Translations under genes and position numbers: made by a program
Assembly (NCBI GenBank): GCA_964457405.1
Contig: CAYWEP010000006.1
Coordinates: 1-32,914 of the forward strand
Length of the DNA stretch: 32,914 nt
From: CAYWEP01 sp964457405
GTDB taxonomy: Bacteria; Patescibacteriota; Microgenomatia; Levybacterales; UBA12049
Direction of reading: 5' to 3'
Notes under the pieces: generated by a model
The model's input: only the letters and a program-made list of their open reading frames with translations
Told to the model about the DNA's origin: nothing
The model's database searches: none
Part shown: piece after piece, positions 15,271 through 22,821 of the stretch
How the letters are laid out: the number at the start of each line of letters is the position of its first letter
Numbering within the stretch: the first letter of the stretch is position 1

Positions 15271-16581
15271 TTAGGATTTTGTGGAAGTGAGCTTGTAACC
15301 ACGAGTTCTTATTGTCACTATCTCGTACTGGCTTTTCTGTTGTTTTAGCTTTGCCCTGACCCTCGCAACTAGCCGATCAATTGCCCAGTCTGATACGCCA
15401 AGCTCTCTATACTCAGGCCAGACTGTCTCGACGATTTTTTCCCGCTCGCAGATCTGATCAACATACTGCTCAAGAAGCGTGTAGAGCAGATGCTCCTTCT
15501 TGCTAAAGTGGACCGAAGAACCCGACTGGATATCGGTATCGTCTTTTTTCCCTAAGAATTCGGCAAAAAGCGGGCTAAACAGCTCATTCTTGCCATTTTT
15601 CTCCTTTATAAACCCTGTATCCCACAGATATTGAGCTTTGGTTTTTATTCCCCCTGAAAGACTCTCTCCCCTGCTCGCTTTCAAAAGTGCGTCTTTTTCC
15701 TCACGCTCTAAGCTCTCCCACAATTCCTCTGACTGCAAGCCTATCCGCTCGTCTGAAAGGAGTACCTGAAAAAACTCGTCTTTTGGGGGAATCGCCGTTC
15801 TCTTCTCATTGAGAACAATAAATGCAAGTTGTAAATACTGTACATAGCCATCAACCAATCGAAATAGCTCTGCTTCTACATCTTTCGATGGCTTAAGCGC
15901 GTAGCGCTTCTTATACATCTCATAAATAATTTGCGTATCTTCCTGCTTTGCGGGCTTCATGTAGAGCTGGTGGGAAAAAACCGAAAGTGAGGTCTTGGGG
16001 AAAGCTGTTGGCGACAATTTATCAAGGCTTCGAAAACTTGTAAATACATAGGCAAGCTTCTGGTGCGTTGCGTCTTTGAGTCCTTGCAAATTATCAAAAA
16101 ACTGCGGCGTTACGACCTCGCGCATCCGGTCAAAGCGGAGGAAAAAAAGTGTTGCGACGACGCCTTGGCTCATAGCCTCAATGAGTGCCTGTCTGACGCT
16201 GTCAATCATGAGAAATAGGTCCTGCGACTGGATACTACTCTCAAACAATTGTTCAACTTTCCGTTTATTCACTCCTGGCAGGTGTGAAACATTTACAATG
16301 TCAACAATACGTTTTAAGGTAAGCGACCAGAATGGGTAGATCTCCCGTTCAACCAGGTCATTCAGATCAACGGGAATAAACAGGTGTTCTTGCTCAGTAC
16401 TGATGTAGGTTGAGACAACTTCCGGTCTGTAGAGAAAAAAGCGCAGGAAATTACTTATGCCCACGCGCTTCATGCCGATGAGGTCGACTGAATGCCGATG
16501 TCTGAGATGTTCACCCAGAGCTTTTGCATCCTTCTCGCGAAAGCTCAATGGATATGTAATCTCGATAATTGAATTATCCAC
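15271..16581 (-). CDS. Transcriptional regulator: degenerate AAA/STAND-like ATPase domain plus OmpR-type winged helix
   Basis: 436 aa. The N-terminal ~340 residues look like an archaeal-type/STAND ATPase, but the P-loop reads GMKRVGIS (36-43): the essential lysine of GxxxxGK[ST] is isoleucine. The expected Walker B region (ATLFFLRFDRM) lacks a clear DD/DE. The C-terminal ~75 residues are a Trans_reg_C winged helix (SKKEHLLYTLLEQYV, then SDWAIDRLVARVRAKL, then TIRTRGYKLTS), a DNA-binding domain normally found in response regulators. A nucleotide-independent sensor and transcription factor is inferred. Translation begins at GTG 16581, 6 nt after a TAAAAT -10 with a TTGCTA -35 at 17 bp. It is divergent from the FBP aldolase gene, a possible target. 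Confidence 0.75.
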   Translation of the reverse strand: MDNSIIEITYPLSFREKDAKALGEHLRHRHSVDLIGMKRVGISNFLRFFLYRPEVVSTYISTEQEHLFIPVDLNDLVEREIYPFWSLTLKRIVDIVNVSHLPGVNKRKVEQLFESSIQSQDLFLMIDSVRQALIEAMSQGVVATLFFLRFDRMREVVTPQFFDNLQGLKDATHQKLAYVFTSFRSLDKLSPTAFPKTSLSVFSHQLYMKPAKQEDTQIIYEMYKKRYALKPSKDVEAELFRLVDGYVQYLQLAFIVLNEKRTAIPPKDEFFQVLLSDERIGLQSEELWESLEREEKDALLKASRGESLSGGIKTKAQYLWDTGFIKEKNGKNELFSPLFAEFLGKKDDTDIQSGSSVHFSKKEHLLYTLLEQYVDQICEREKIVETVWPEYRELGVSDWAIDRLVARVRAKLKQQKSQYEIVTIRTRGYKLTSTKS

Positions 16582-16587
16582 GTGTGT

Positions 16588-16616
16588 ATTTTAGAGCGTT
16601 TCTCCCTTTTTAGCAA
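16588..16616 (-). promoter_or_regulatory. Promoter of the winged-helix regulator
   Basis: On the minus strand, -35 TTGCTA (16611-16616), 17 bp spacer, -10 TAAAAT (16588-16593), then 6 nt to GTG 16581. The spacing puts the GTG at about +1, so the mRNA would be leaderless with a GTG start. Confidence 0.6.
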
Positions 16617-16640
16617 TGCGCATCCCGTCCAAATGCAGAG

Positions 16641-16690
16641 ACCTTGGATGCTCCGCCTTCGGCGGATTACCAGGATGACGCTGAAGCAAC
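16641..16690. repeat. Intergenic repeat with TCCGCC/GGCGGA hairpin
   Basis: A perfect 6-bp stem TCCGCC-TTC-GGCGGA (16652-16666) is flanked by CCTTGGATG on the left and CCAGGATGACGCTGAAGC on the right. Read on the minus strand, the outer part (CGTCATCCTGG) matches CGTCATTCTGG of the element at 20217-20250. It lies in the 182-bp space between the divergent regulator and aldolase genes. The rest of that space shows only the two promoters. Confidence 0.65.
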
Positions 16691-16743
16691 GTTCCTCCTG
16701 TCCGTTTTTCGGCAGCAAAACGTCAAGCTGTTGATGTTTCCTG

Positions 16744-16752
16744 TGCTATACT
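16744..16752 (+). promoter_or_regulatory. Aldolase gene extended -10 promoter
   Basis: TGCTATACT, 11 nt before ATG 16764. No good -35 is visible. Confidence 0.55.
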
Positions 16753-16763
16753 GAAACAAATCT

Positions 16764-17996
16764 ATGACCATAGATCAGCTCATCTTTACTGCTGTCTTTA
16801 CTTCAGACGAGCAACAAAAGAAAGACGCGCGAGTTGCGATTCGTGATATTGCCAGAAAGCAAAACATATTCCCTGCCTCTATTTTCCCGCTGTATCAAGC
16901 CTTTGGTAAAGAAGAGGTCTCAGGCTTTACCGTCCCTGCAATTAACATCCGGACTTTGACATATGACACGGCTCGGATTGTTTTCTCTTTAATGAAGCAA
17001 AATCAGATCGGACCTATTATTTTTGAAATAGCCCGATCCGAAATGGAGTACGCTGCACAACGCCCCGATGAGTATGCGGTCTCTGTCCTTGCAGCGGCTA
17101 TAAAAGAGGACTATCAAGGCCGAGTTTTTCTCCAAGGCGACCATTTTCAGCTGAGTAAAAACCGTTTTAAGGAAGATGCGGATAAAGAGATCCAGAAAAT
17201 CCGCGATCTGGCGACAGAGGCAGTAAGCGCTCAGTTTTTTAATATAGACATTGATGCATCAACTTTGGTAGACCTTGAAAAAGCAGATCTTTCAGAGCAG
17301 CAGAAAACAAATTACGAAGTCACCGCAACTCTCACCAAGCACATAAGAAATCTCGAACCGCAGGGCCTTACTATTGCCATAGGCGGTGAGATCGGTCATA
17401 TCGGCGGAAAAAACAGTACGGTTTCTGACTTCGCCGCGTTTATGGATGGCTATCTGCCCTTGGTAAAAAGCCCAGGCATCAGCAAGGTAAGCGTACAGAC
17501 AGGCACCTCTCACGGTGGCGTTCCGCTTCCTGACGGAACAATGGCAGATGTAAAACTTGACTTCTCCGTCTTAAAAGATATAGGTAATGTAGCACGAGAA
17601 AAATACGGACTTGGTGGCGCAGTGCAACACGGCGCATCAACTCTGCCTCAGGAGTTATTCGGTGAATTTGTCAAAGCCGGAGCGCTTGAGATTCACCTTG
17701 CAACCGGCTTTCAGAATATAGTCTATGAAACAATGCCAAAGCCACTTCGGAACGAAATGCATCAATGGACAAAAGATAACTGTCAAAAAGAGCGAGAAGA
17801 AGGATGGTCTGATGAACAATTTGTCTACAAAACACGCAAAAAGGCACTTGGCCCATTCAAGCAAAAGCTGTGGGAGCTTACTGAGGCAGAAAAAGCCCCA
17901 ATCAGAAAGAGACTCGAGGAACAATTTACCTTCTTGTTTGAGAAGCTAAATGTGTTTGACACGAGAAAAGTAGTCGAGAAGTACATTGGTAAATAG
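16764..17996 (+). CDS. Class II fructose-bisphosphate aldolase family protein
   Basis: 410 aa. It should reversibly condense DHAP and G3P to fructose-1,6-bisphosphate using a divalent metal. TIM-barrel motifs of the class II family are in order: QGDHFQL (metal-ligand His, about 127), GGEIGHIGG (207-215), QTGTSHGG (245-252) and AVQHGAST (286-293). The protein is longer than the common ~310-aa enzyme and carries a helical C-terminal extension (about 330-410), so a related aldolase such as the tagatose-bisphosphate type cannot be excluded. Its own promoter lies just upstream. Genes for FBPase and PGK follow after a 107-bp AT-rich spacer, which supports a glycolysis/gluconeogenesis role. Confidence 0.82.
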   Translation: MTIDQLIFTAVFTSDEQQKKDARVAIRDIARKQNIFPASIFPLYQAFGKEEVSGFTVPAINIRTLTYDTARIVFSLMKQNQIGPIIFEIARSEMEYAAQRPDEYAVSVLAAAIKEDYQGRVFLQGDHFQLSKNRFKEDADKEIQKIRDLATEAVSAQFFNIDIDASTLVDLEKADLSEQQKTNYEVTATLTKHIRNLEPQGLTIAIGGEIGHIGGKNSTVSDFAAFMDGYLPLVKSPGISKVSVQTGTSHGGVPLPDGTMADVKLDFSVLKDIGNVAREKYGLGGAVQHGASTLPQELFGEFVKAGALEIHLATGFQNIVYETMPKPLRNEMHQWTKDNCQKEREEGWSDEQFVYKTRKKALGPFKQKLWELTEAEKAPIRKRLEEQFTFLFEKLNVFDTRKVVEKYIGK

Positions 17997-18103
17997 CTCT
18001 CAAGGCAATTTTCAATTTGAAATTTGAAATTTTCATTGAAAATTAAATATTTAAATTTAAAAATTCATTAAAAATTGAAAACTGAAAATTAAAAATTTTC
18101 TTT
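17997..18103. repeat. AT-rich repetitive spacer with inverted repeats
   Basis: Nearly pure A/T, made of permuted AATTTGAAATTT, GAAAATT and AAAATTGAAAA words. A perfect 10-bp inverted repeat AATTTTCAAT / ATTGAAAATT lies at 18007-18016 and 18035-18044. No gene. It lies between the aldolase and FBPase genes and may contain the fbp promoter, though no single -10 stands out. Confidence 0.7.
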
Positions 18104-19054
18104 ATGTTTACTAAACCGACAAGTCTTATCGAATTTATCTTAGCCGAGGAGAAAAAGGCCAGAGGCGCAACCGGCAGCCTGACACTGCTTTTGACGCATA
18201 TTGATTATGCCACCCGCATTATCGCAAGCCGCATCAGCAGAGCGGGTTTAGTTGATATTCTTGGCGCATCGGGCAAGAGAAATATGTATCAGGACGAGGT
18301 GCAAAAGCTCGATGAATACAGTAACCGGCTGTTTATCGATATTCTCTCATCGACAGGAGTCGTATCAATGCTCGCCTCAGAGGAATTGGAAAAACCAATC
18401 CATGTTGACAAAAAGGCAAAGTATATGGTGTTTTTTGACCCGATTGACGGCTCGTCAAATATTGATGTCAATGCGAGTGTCGGAACGATTTTTTCTATCT
18501 ATCATAAGGGCGAATCACCTCTTCAGCCAGGGAAAAAGCAGGTTGCCGCAGGCTATGTGATCTATGGCTCAAGCACGATGTTTGTGTATACCTGCGGCTT
18601 TGGCGTGAATGGCTTCACGCTTGATCCCTCAATCGGCAGTTTTCTTCTTTCCCACCCGTCCCTTCGGATTCCAGAAAAAGGCACTATCTACTCGACAAAC
18701 GAAGGGAATGCTCCTCTCTGGAATGATACAATAAGAGGCTACATTGACGGATTAAAAAACAGGGAAACACCCTACAAAGGCCGCTATATTGGAACACTCG
18801 TTGCGGATTTGCACCGGACGCTTCTTAAAGGGGGCGTCTTTCTCTACCCAAGCGACAAAAAACACAAAACCGGCAAGCTGCGACTGCTTTACGAGGTAAG
18901 TCCTACCGCACTGCTCATAGAACAAGCAGGTGGATTATCGCTTAGCGATGGGAAAGATCCTCTCACGATTACGCCGACCTCGTTTTCGCATACTGCACCG
19001 CTTGTTTTCGGCAGTCCTTGGGAAATGAAGGAGTTTAAAAAAGCAACACGATGA
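18104..19054 (+). CDS. fbp: Fructose-1,6-bisphosphatase, class I
   Basis: 316 aa, normal length. It hydrolyses fructose-1,6-bisphosphate to F6P, the committed gluconeogenic step. The metal/phosphate signature FDPIDGSSNID (111-121) is intact, with upstream metal-ligand acids in ASEE (91-94), the RYIGTLVADLHR substrate-binding stretch, and KLRLLYEVSPTALLIEQAGG near the C-terminus. It ends in TGA that overlaps the pgk ATG (ATGA at 19051-19054), so the two are translationally coupled. No Shine-Dalgarno is visible before ATG 18104. Confidence 0.95.
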   Translation: MFTKPTSLIEFILAEEKKARGATGSLTLLLTHIDYATRIIASRISRAGLVDILGASGKRNMYQDEVQKLDEYSNRLFIDILSSTGVVSMLASEELEKPIHVDKKAKYMVFFDPIDGSSNIDVNASVGTIFSIYHKGESPLQPGKKQVAAGYVIYGSSTMFVYTCGFGVNGFTLDPSIGSFLLSHPSLRIPEKGTIYSTNEGNAPLWNDTIRGYIDGLKNRETPYKGRYIGTLVADLHRTLLKGGVFLYPSDKKHKTGKLRLLYEVSPTALLIEQAGGLSLSDGKDPLTITPTSFSHTAPLVFGSPWEMKEFKKATR

Positions 19055-20205
19055 AAACAATTGATGACGTTGATCTTCAAGGTAAAATAATCCTGCTTCG
19101 CGTTGACTATAACGTATCCTTTGCCGATGATGGCACTATCGCTCAGGACATGCGCATTACGCAATCACTCCCCACAATCAAGCTCCTTCTCAAAAACAAC
19201 AATAGACTTGTTCTTATCTCTCATTTGGGCAAGCCAAAAGGTAGGGATGAAACGCTGTCTTTAAAACCTGTCTGCAAACGGCTACAAACATACCTGCCAG
19301 ACTTTATAGTTGCTCTTGTTGAGGATGTCTATAGCTTTAAAAAGGCGGATATAGAAAAGGCGAAGCAAACCGTTTTCGTACTTGAAAATATCCGCTTTTT
19401 TGCTGGCGAAAAGAAAAACGATCCCGCATTTGCAAAAGAACTCGCTAGCCTTGCCGATATCTATGTAAACGACGCGTTTTCGGTCTCGCATCGAAAAGAC
19501 GCATCGGTAGTCGGCGTATCAGCGCTTCTCCCCTCTTACGCAGGATTATTGTTAAAAAAAGAGGTGACTGTCATAGAAGATATTGTAAAAAATCCCGATC
19601 ATCCATATATTGCCATCATAGGCGGAGCGAAAATCTCAACGAAATTAGCGCTAATTGATAAGCTTGCCACAATTACCGATCATGTGTTACTAGGAGGCGG
19701 GCTAGCGAATACAGTTCTTAAGGCAAAAGGGTATGAAATCGGCAAGAGTCTCTGGGAAAATGACGAGGTAGAAACTGAGGTAGAAAAATTGTTGATGCAT
19801 CAGAAGAATACGATTGTTTTGCCGGTTGATGTAGTTGTTGCCGATAAGGATTCTGGCATTACCACCAAACCCGTGAACGGCTTATCTCCTGATGATGCCA
19901 TCTTTGATATTGGAATTGATACGCGTAAACATTTTCAAGCCCTGATCTCTCAAGCAAAAACGATTGTCTGGAACGGCCCTTTGGGCTATTTTGAAAAACC
20001 GGAGTATAAAAAAGGCACAGATAGTATCTATGAAGCTATTGTCGCAAATACCCATGCAGCCTCTCTTCTTGGCGGTGGTGATACTATTACTGCTATAGCT
20101 GGCAAACCGCATCATGATCGTATCACCCACATTTCAACCGGCGGTGGCGCAATGCTTGAATTTATTGAGAAAGGAACACTGCCGGGGATTGAGGCGCTCG
20201 CCTAG
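19051..20205 (+). CDS. pgk: Phosphoglycerate kinase
   Basis: 384 aa. Transfers phosphate between 1,3-bisphosphoglycerate and ADP. Family signatures: LLRVDYNV, ISHLGKPKG, VNDAFSVSHR, IIGGAKISTKL, the nucleotide loop LLGGGDTITA and HISTGGGAMLEF. The second residue of the usual RVDxNVP motif region reads RVDYNVSF, a mild variant. The start overlaps the fbp stop by 4 bp. The gene is followed by a 180-bp intergenic region with two repeat elements and the promoter of the hexokinase-like gene. Confidence 0.96.
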   Translation: MKTIDDVDLQGKIILLRVDYNVSFADDGTIAQDMRITQSLPTIKLLLKNNNRLVLISHLGKPKGRDETLSLKPVCKRLQTYLPDFIVALVEDVYSFKKADIEKAKQTVFVLENIRFFAGEKKNDPAFAKELASLADIYVNDAFSVSHRKDASVVGVSALLPSYAGLLLKKEVTVIEDIVKNPDHPYIAIIGGAKISTKLALIDKLATITDHVLLGGGLANTVLKAKGYEIGKSLWENDEVETEVEKLLMHQKNTIVLPVDVVVADKDSGITTKPVNGLSPDDAIFDIGIDTRKHFQALISQAKTIVWNGPLGYFEKPEYKKGTDSIYEAIVANTHAASLLGGGDTITAIAGKPHHDRITHISTGGGAMLEFIEKGTLPGIEALA

Positions 20206-20216
20206 CCAAGAACAGC

Positions 20217-20250
20217 TTCGTCATTCTGGCTTGTCCAGAATCTTTCAGCT
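20217..20250. repeat. Hairpin repeat downstream of pgk
   Basis: CGTCATTCTGG...CCAGAATC, with a perfect 7-bp stem ATTCTGG (20223-20229) / CCAGAAT (20235-20241) around CTTGT. It shares CGTCATYCTGG with the minus strand of the 16641-16690 element. It could act as a weak terminator, but no T-run follows. Confidence 0.6.
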
Positions 20251-20260
20251 TTGCGTTGCT

Positions 20261-20338
20261 GGTTAAATAGTTACGAAACCCGTATGGTGAGGAGGTTACG
20301 TTAAACGTGAAACCATAAACTATACCGGCTTCTTAACC
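20261..20338. repeat. Long imperfect palindrome, copy 1
   Basis: Begins GGTTAA and ends TTAACC. The inner left arm is CCCGTATGGTGAGGAGGTTA and the inner right arm AACTATACCGGCTTCTTAACC. The left arm matches copies at 23867-23963 and, inverted, at 30194-30300 (shared GTAT-S-GTRAGRAGGTT). No open frame and no recognised RNA family. Confidence 0.7.
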
Positions 20339-20370
20339 GACTAACGCTTAACGAAACCGATTACTATGTC

Positions 20371-20379
20371 TGCTATAAT
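20371..20379 (+). promoter_or_regulatory. Hexokinase-like gene extended -10 promoter
   Basis: Perfect TGCTATAAT, 6 nt before ATG 20386, so transcription should start at the A of the ATG. Confidence 0.7.
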
Positions 20380-20385
20380 CGTTCC

Positions 20386-21471
20386 ATGACTACCTACGAT
20401 CTTTCTGCCTTAAAAACCATTACTGCCAATCTAAAAAAAGAGCTTGAGGATGCAAAGAAAGGCAAAAAGACAAGCTTTGCCTTTATCATCCATGAGCTTT
20501 CCCCCTCGCCTCTTGTTAAAGAAAACGAAATCTTTCAAGTCTTAGTTTTCGGCGGCAGCATTCATTTGAATGCTCTCCTTCAGAAAAAAAATGGCCGTGT
20601 AACGCTTTTGAAACGAGAAAGCAAGGAGCAGAAACGGTTTCATAGAGATGAGGATTTCCTCAAGGTCGTTGAAGAAGATATTGATCCGTCAGTTCGAGTT
20701 GTCGCTTTAAATATGGCGTATCCGCTTCAGCCTGTGTTTGAAAACGGATCCCTGGATGGCATTTTTGTCATGGGCTCAAAGGAAAACACTTTTTCTGGCC
20801 TTGAAGGCAAAATACTCGGTAAAATCATTGCTGAGCGGATAAAAGAAAAGGTGGGAAAAGATATTATTGTCTCCGTAGCCAATGACACGGCCTGTCTGCT
20901 CCTCTCCGGCCTCACCGAAGTCGCCCCAGACACAGAAATTGCCGCAGGCATTATCGGCACGGGTATGAACTTTGCTTTTTTCTTGGACAAAACGCACTTG
21001 GTCAATTTGGAAGCTGCAAACTTTGATAAATTTCCCCAAACTGAAGAAGGAAAACTGATTGACCGTGATTCTACCAAACCTGGTATGGCGCTTTTGGAAA
21101 AAGAAATCTCTGGAGCGTATCTGTACCAGCACTTCAATACGATTCTCAAAAGAGACGGACTTGCCTATCCTCCTATCAGTTCTACGCTTGAGCTCAATCG
21201 TCTTCAGGAAAATACGGGCTCAGACGAGGCAGAAATAGCCAAAGCGCTCTTTACTAGATCTGCCAGCCTCACTGCATGCGTCGTCGCCGGCATAACAGCC
21301 TTTAAGCAAAAAGATATGGATTTTGTCATGGAAGGAAGCCTTTTCTGGAATGCCTTAGGTTACCGCCGCACTGTCAAAGAGACGGTCATGAAGCTAGTGC
21401 CCAGTTACAACGTGAAATTCATCAAGATCGAAGATTCCCCCATCTTCGGCGCAGCCAAACTCGTCTCCTAG
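20386..21471 (+). CDS. Hexokinase-family (eukaryotic-type) sugar kinase-like protein
   Basis: 361 aa. The large-domain half matches the hexokinase fold: VANDTACLLLSG (catalytic-Asp position D167 in NDT), GTGMNFAF (191-198, phosphate-2 region), NLEAANFDKFP, then KPGMALLEKEISGAYLYQ (231-248), the counterpart of the eukaryotic NPG...FEKMISGMYLG motif. It ends with EGSLFW and a helix resembling the adenosine region. The N-terminal phosphate-1 loop, normally LDLGGTNFRV, reads LVFGGSIHL (53-61), so the conserved Asp is lost. It is shorter than yeast hexokinase. It may be a divergent glucokinase or a catalytically altered sugar sensor. Its position after fbp-pgk suits sugar metabolism. The start is fixed by the promoter. 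Confidence 0.65.
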   Translation: MTTYDLSALKTITANLKKELEDAKKGKKTSFAFIIHELSPSPLVKENEIFQVLVFGGSIHLNALLQKKNGRVTLLKRESKEQKRFHRDEDFLKVVEEDIDPSVRVVALNMAYPLQPVFENGSLDGIFVMGSKENTFSGLEGKILGKIIAERIKEKVGKDIIVSVANDTACLLLSGLTEVAPDTEIAAGIIGTGMNFAFFLDKTHLVNLEAANFDKFPQTEEGKLIDRDSTKPGMALLEKEISGAYLYQHFNTILKRDGLAYPPISSTLELNRLQENTGSDEAEIAKALFTRSASLTACVVAGITAFKQKDMDFVMEGSLFWNALGYRRTVKETVMKLVPSYNVKFIKIEDSPIFGAAKLVS

Positions 21472-21475
21472 CCTC

Positions 21476-21488
21476 AAACTGGCAGTTT
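21476..21488 (+). terminator. Weak hairpin after the hexokinase-like gene
   Basis: AAACTGGCAGTTT (5-bp stem, 3-nt loop) just after the stop, followed by CCTGTCAGG and a mixed T-rich stretch. Low GC and no clean T-run; reported as a weak candidate only. Confidence 0.2.
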
Positions 21489-21518
21489 CCTGTCAGGATT
21501 ATTGTTATTTCAGCGTCA

Positions 21519-21546
21519 AGCGATTTTATCGCTAAAAAAGTATAGT
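21519..21546 (+). promoter_or_regulatory. Promoter with adjacent inverted repeat (possible operator)
   Basis: Perfect 6-bp inverted repeat AGCGAT-TTT-ATCGCT (21519-21533), followed by AAAAAAG and TATAGT (21541-21546), then 6 nt to ATG 21553. The inverted repeat sits where the -35 would be, so a repressor or activator site is plausible. Confidence 0.45.
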
Positions 21547-21552
21547 ACGCGT

Positions 21553-22149
21553 ATGGGATATAGTCACGAAGCATTATTGGAAGCAGGTGCTATAAACGAA
21601 GACGACAGCTCAACTTCTCCTATTTATCCTTCAAAACGGGAGACAGAAGCATTTGACGCAATGTGGAATGTGCCCCTCCCTACCGGGCCAACTGTAGGCG
21701 TTGTTGAACGGGTAATCTATGGAGGAGTTGACATTTCAGGAACAATTTTCCATACTAATGACGTGAGTGATGGATCAAAACCAGATACAGGAGAAGGCCT
21801 TTCTCCTGAAGAGGTTGCGGAATTTCAGGCTGAGATCATGAGGCGTCGTGCTGAGAGAAACGGAGTCGCGCCAGAAGGTACGCCAGAAGGTCGACCAAGT
21901 GCTGATGAGATTAAAAGTTTCTCTGCTCAAGCTGTAAATGCGCCAGAAGTCGCAGGACATCAACTGCATGGTACAAGTGGAGGCATGGAACATGCCCATC
22001 CTACTGACGCAGGCACAAGGACTCCCTTAATAAGACGCGATAGACCTGATAGTCACTACTCTCGGAGAGGAAGAGGTTTGGAAGGCAAAAACCCCGCCGG
22101 TGGAAAAATTACATTCTCCTCCTCTGGAGCAACCACTGGAAAAAAATAA
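21553..22149 (+). CDS. Hypothetical hydrophilic, probably disordered protein
   Basis: 198 aa from ATG 21553, not recognised. It is rich in Gly, Ser, Thr, Pro, Glu and Arg, with few hydrophobic stretches. A short possibly structured part (TVGVVERVIYGGVDISGTIF, about 48-67) is followed by a charged helix (SPEEVAEFQAEIMRRRAE). The rest is a disorder-like His/Gly/Arg-rich tail ending in Lys. No signal or membrane segment. The longer frame from 21502 starts upstream of the inverted repeat and -10; the promoter at 21541-21546 makes 21553 the start. Probably lineage-specific. Confidence 0.6.
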   Translation: MGYSHEALLEAGAINEDDSSTSPIYPSKRETEAFDAMWNVPLPTGPTVGVVERVIYGGVDISGTIFHTNDVSDGSKPDTGEGLSPEEVAEFQAEIMRRRAERNGVAPEGTPEGRPSADEIKSFSAQAVNAPEVAGHQLHGTSGGMEHAHPTDAGTRTPLIRRDRPDSHYSRRGRGLEGKNPAGGKITFSSSGATTGKK

Positions 22150-22165
22150 CTTCCTCCCTTTCTTC

Positions 22166-22174
22166 TGCTATAAT
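22166..22174 (+). promoter_or_regulatory. dedA extended -10 promoter
   Basis: Perfect TGCTATAAT, 8 nt before ATG 22183, within the 33-bp gap after the preceding stop. Confidence 0.68.
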
Positions 22175-22182
22175 AAATTTTT

Positions 22183-22821
22183 ATGCATGGCGATTTAGCC
22201 GCGCTTATTGAAACAGTCGGGTACTTGGGTATTTTTGGCATCGTCTTTGCCGAAACCGGTCTCTTTTTTGGTTTTTTCCTCCCGGGCGACAGCCTTCTTT
22301 TTACCGCCGGCATCCTTGCTTCACAAGGAATCTTTAACATCTTCCCGCTTTGTCTTATCCTTTTTGTCGCGGCGGTGAGCGGCGACAGCACCGGTTATTA
22401 CCTCGGCCATAAATTCGGGAGACGGCTTTTTCGCCGGGAAGATTCAATTTTCTTCCATAAAGACCATCTTCTGCGAGCCCAGAAGTTCTATGAGAAGCAT
22501 GGCGGTAAAACCATCATCCTCGCCCGCTTCATGCCTGTTATAAGAACTTTTGCGCCTGTTGTCGCAGGCATCGGCAGCATGCAGTATACAAAATTTCTTG
22601 CGTATAACGTTGTCGGCGGCTTTCTCTGGGCTGTGGGACTACCCTTAACAGGGTACTTTCTCGGGAAGGCGATACCCGGTGTCGATCGCTATCTTCTTCC
22701 TATCATAGCGCTTATTGTCCTTGCCTCAATTGCCCCCGGCATTTACCATGCGGTAAATACGAAAGAGAGGAGGAGCCAAATTCTCGCCACTGCCAAAAAC
22801 CTCATTTCTCAGAAGAGGTAA
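22183..22821 (+). CDS. DedA-family membrane protein (VTT/SNARE-associated domain)
   Basis: 212 aa, typical length. The family is linked to undecaprenyl-phosphate or phospholipid flipping and envelope homeostasis. Motifs: the acidic residue and turn in AETGLFFGFFLPGDSLLF (re-entrant loop), SGDSTGYYLGHKFGRRLF, KFYEKHGGKTIILARFMPVI and RTFAPVVAGIGSM, plus C-terminal hydrophobic helices. The protein ends in a basic tail. The last 20 bp overlap, tail to tail, the 3' end of the terC-like gene on the other strand. Substrate not determinable from sequence. Confidence 0.9.
   Translation: MHGDLAALIETVGYLGIFGIVFAETGLFFGFFLPGDSLLFTAGILASQGIFNIFPLCLILFVAAVSGDSTGYYLGHKFGRRLFRREDSIFFHKDHLLRAQKFYEKHGGKTIILARFMPVIRTFAPVVAGIGSMQYTKFLAYNVVGGFLWAVGLPLTGYFLGKAIPGVDRYLLPIIALIVLASIAPGIYHAVNTKERRSQILATAKNLISQKR

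Noticed and set aside
20223..20241. Rho-independent terminator after pgk
   Set aside because: The 7-bp hairpin is perfect, but no T-run follows, and the flanks match a dispersed repeat family, so it is called a repeat.
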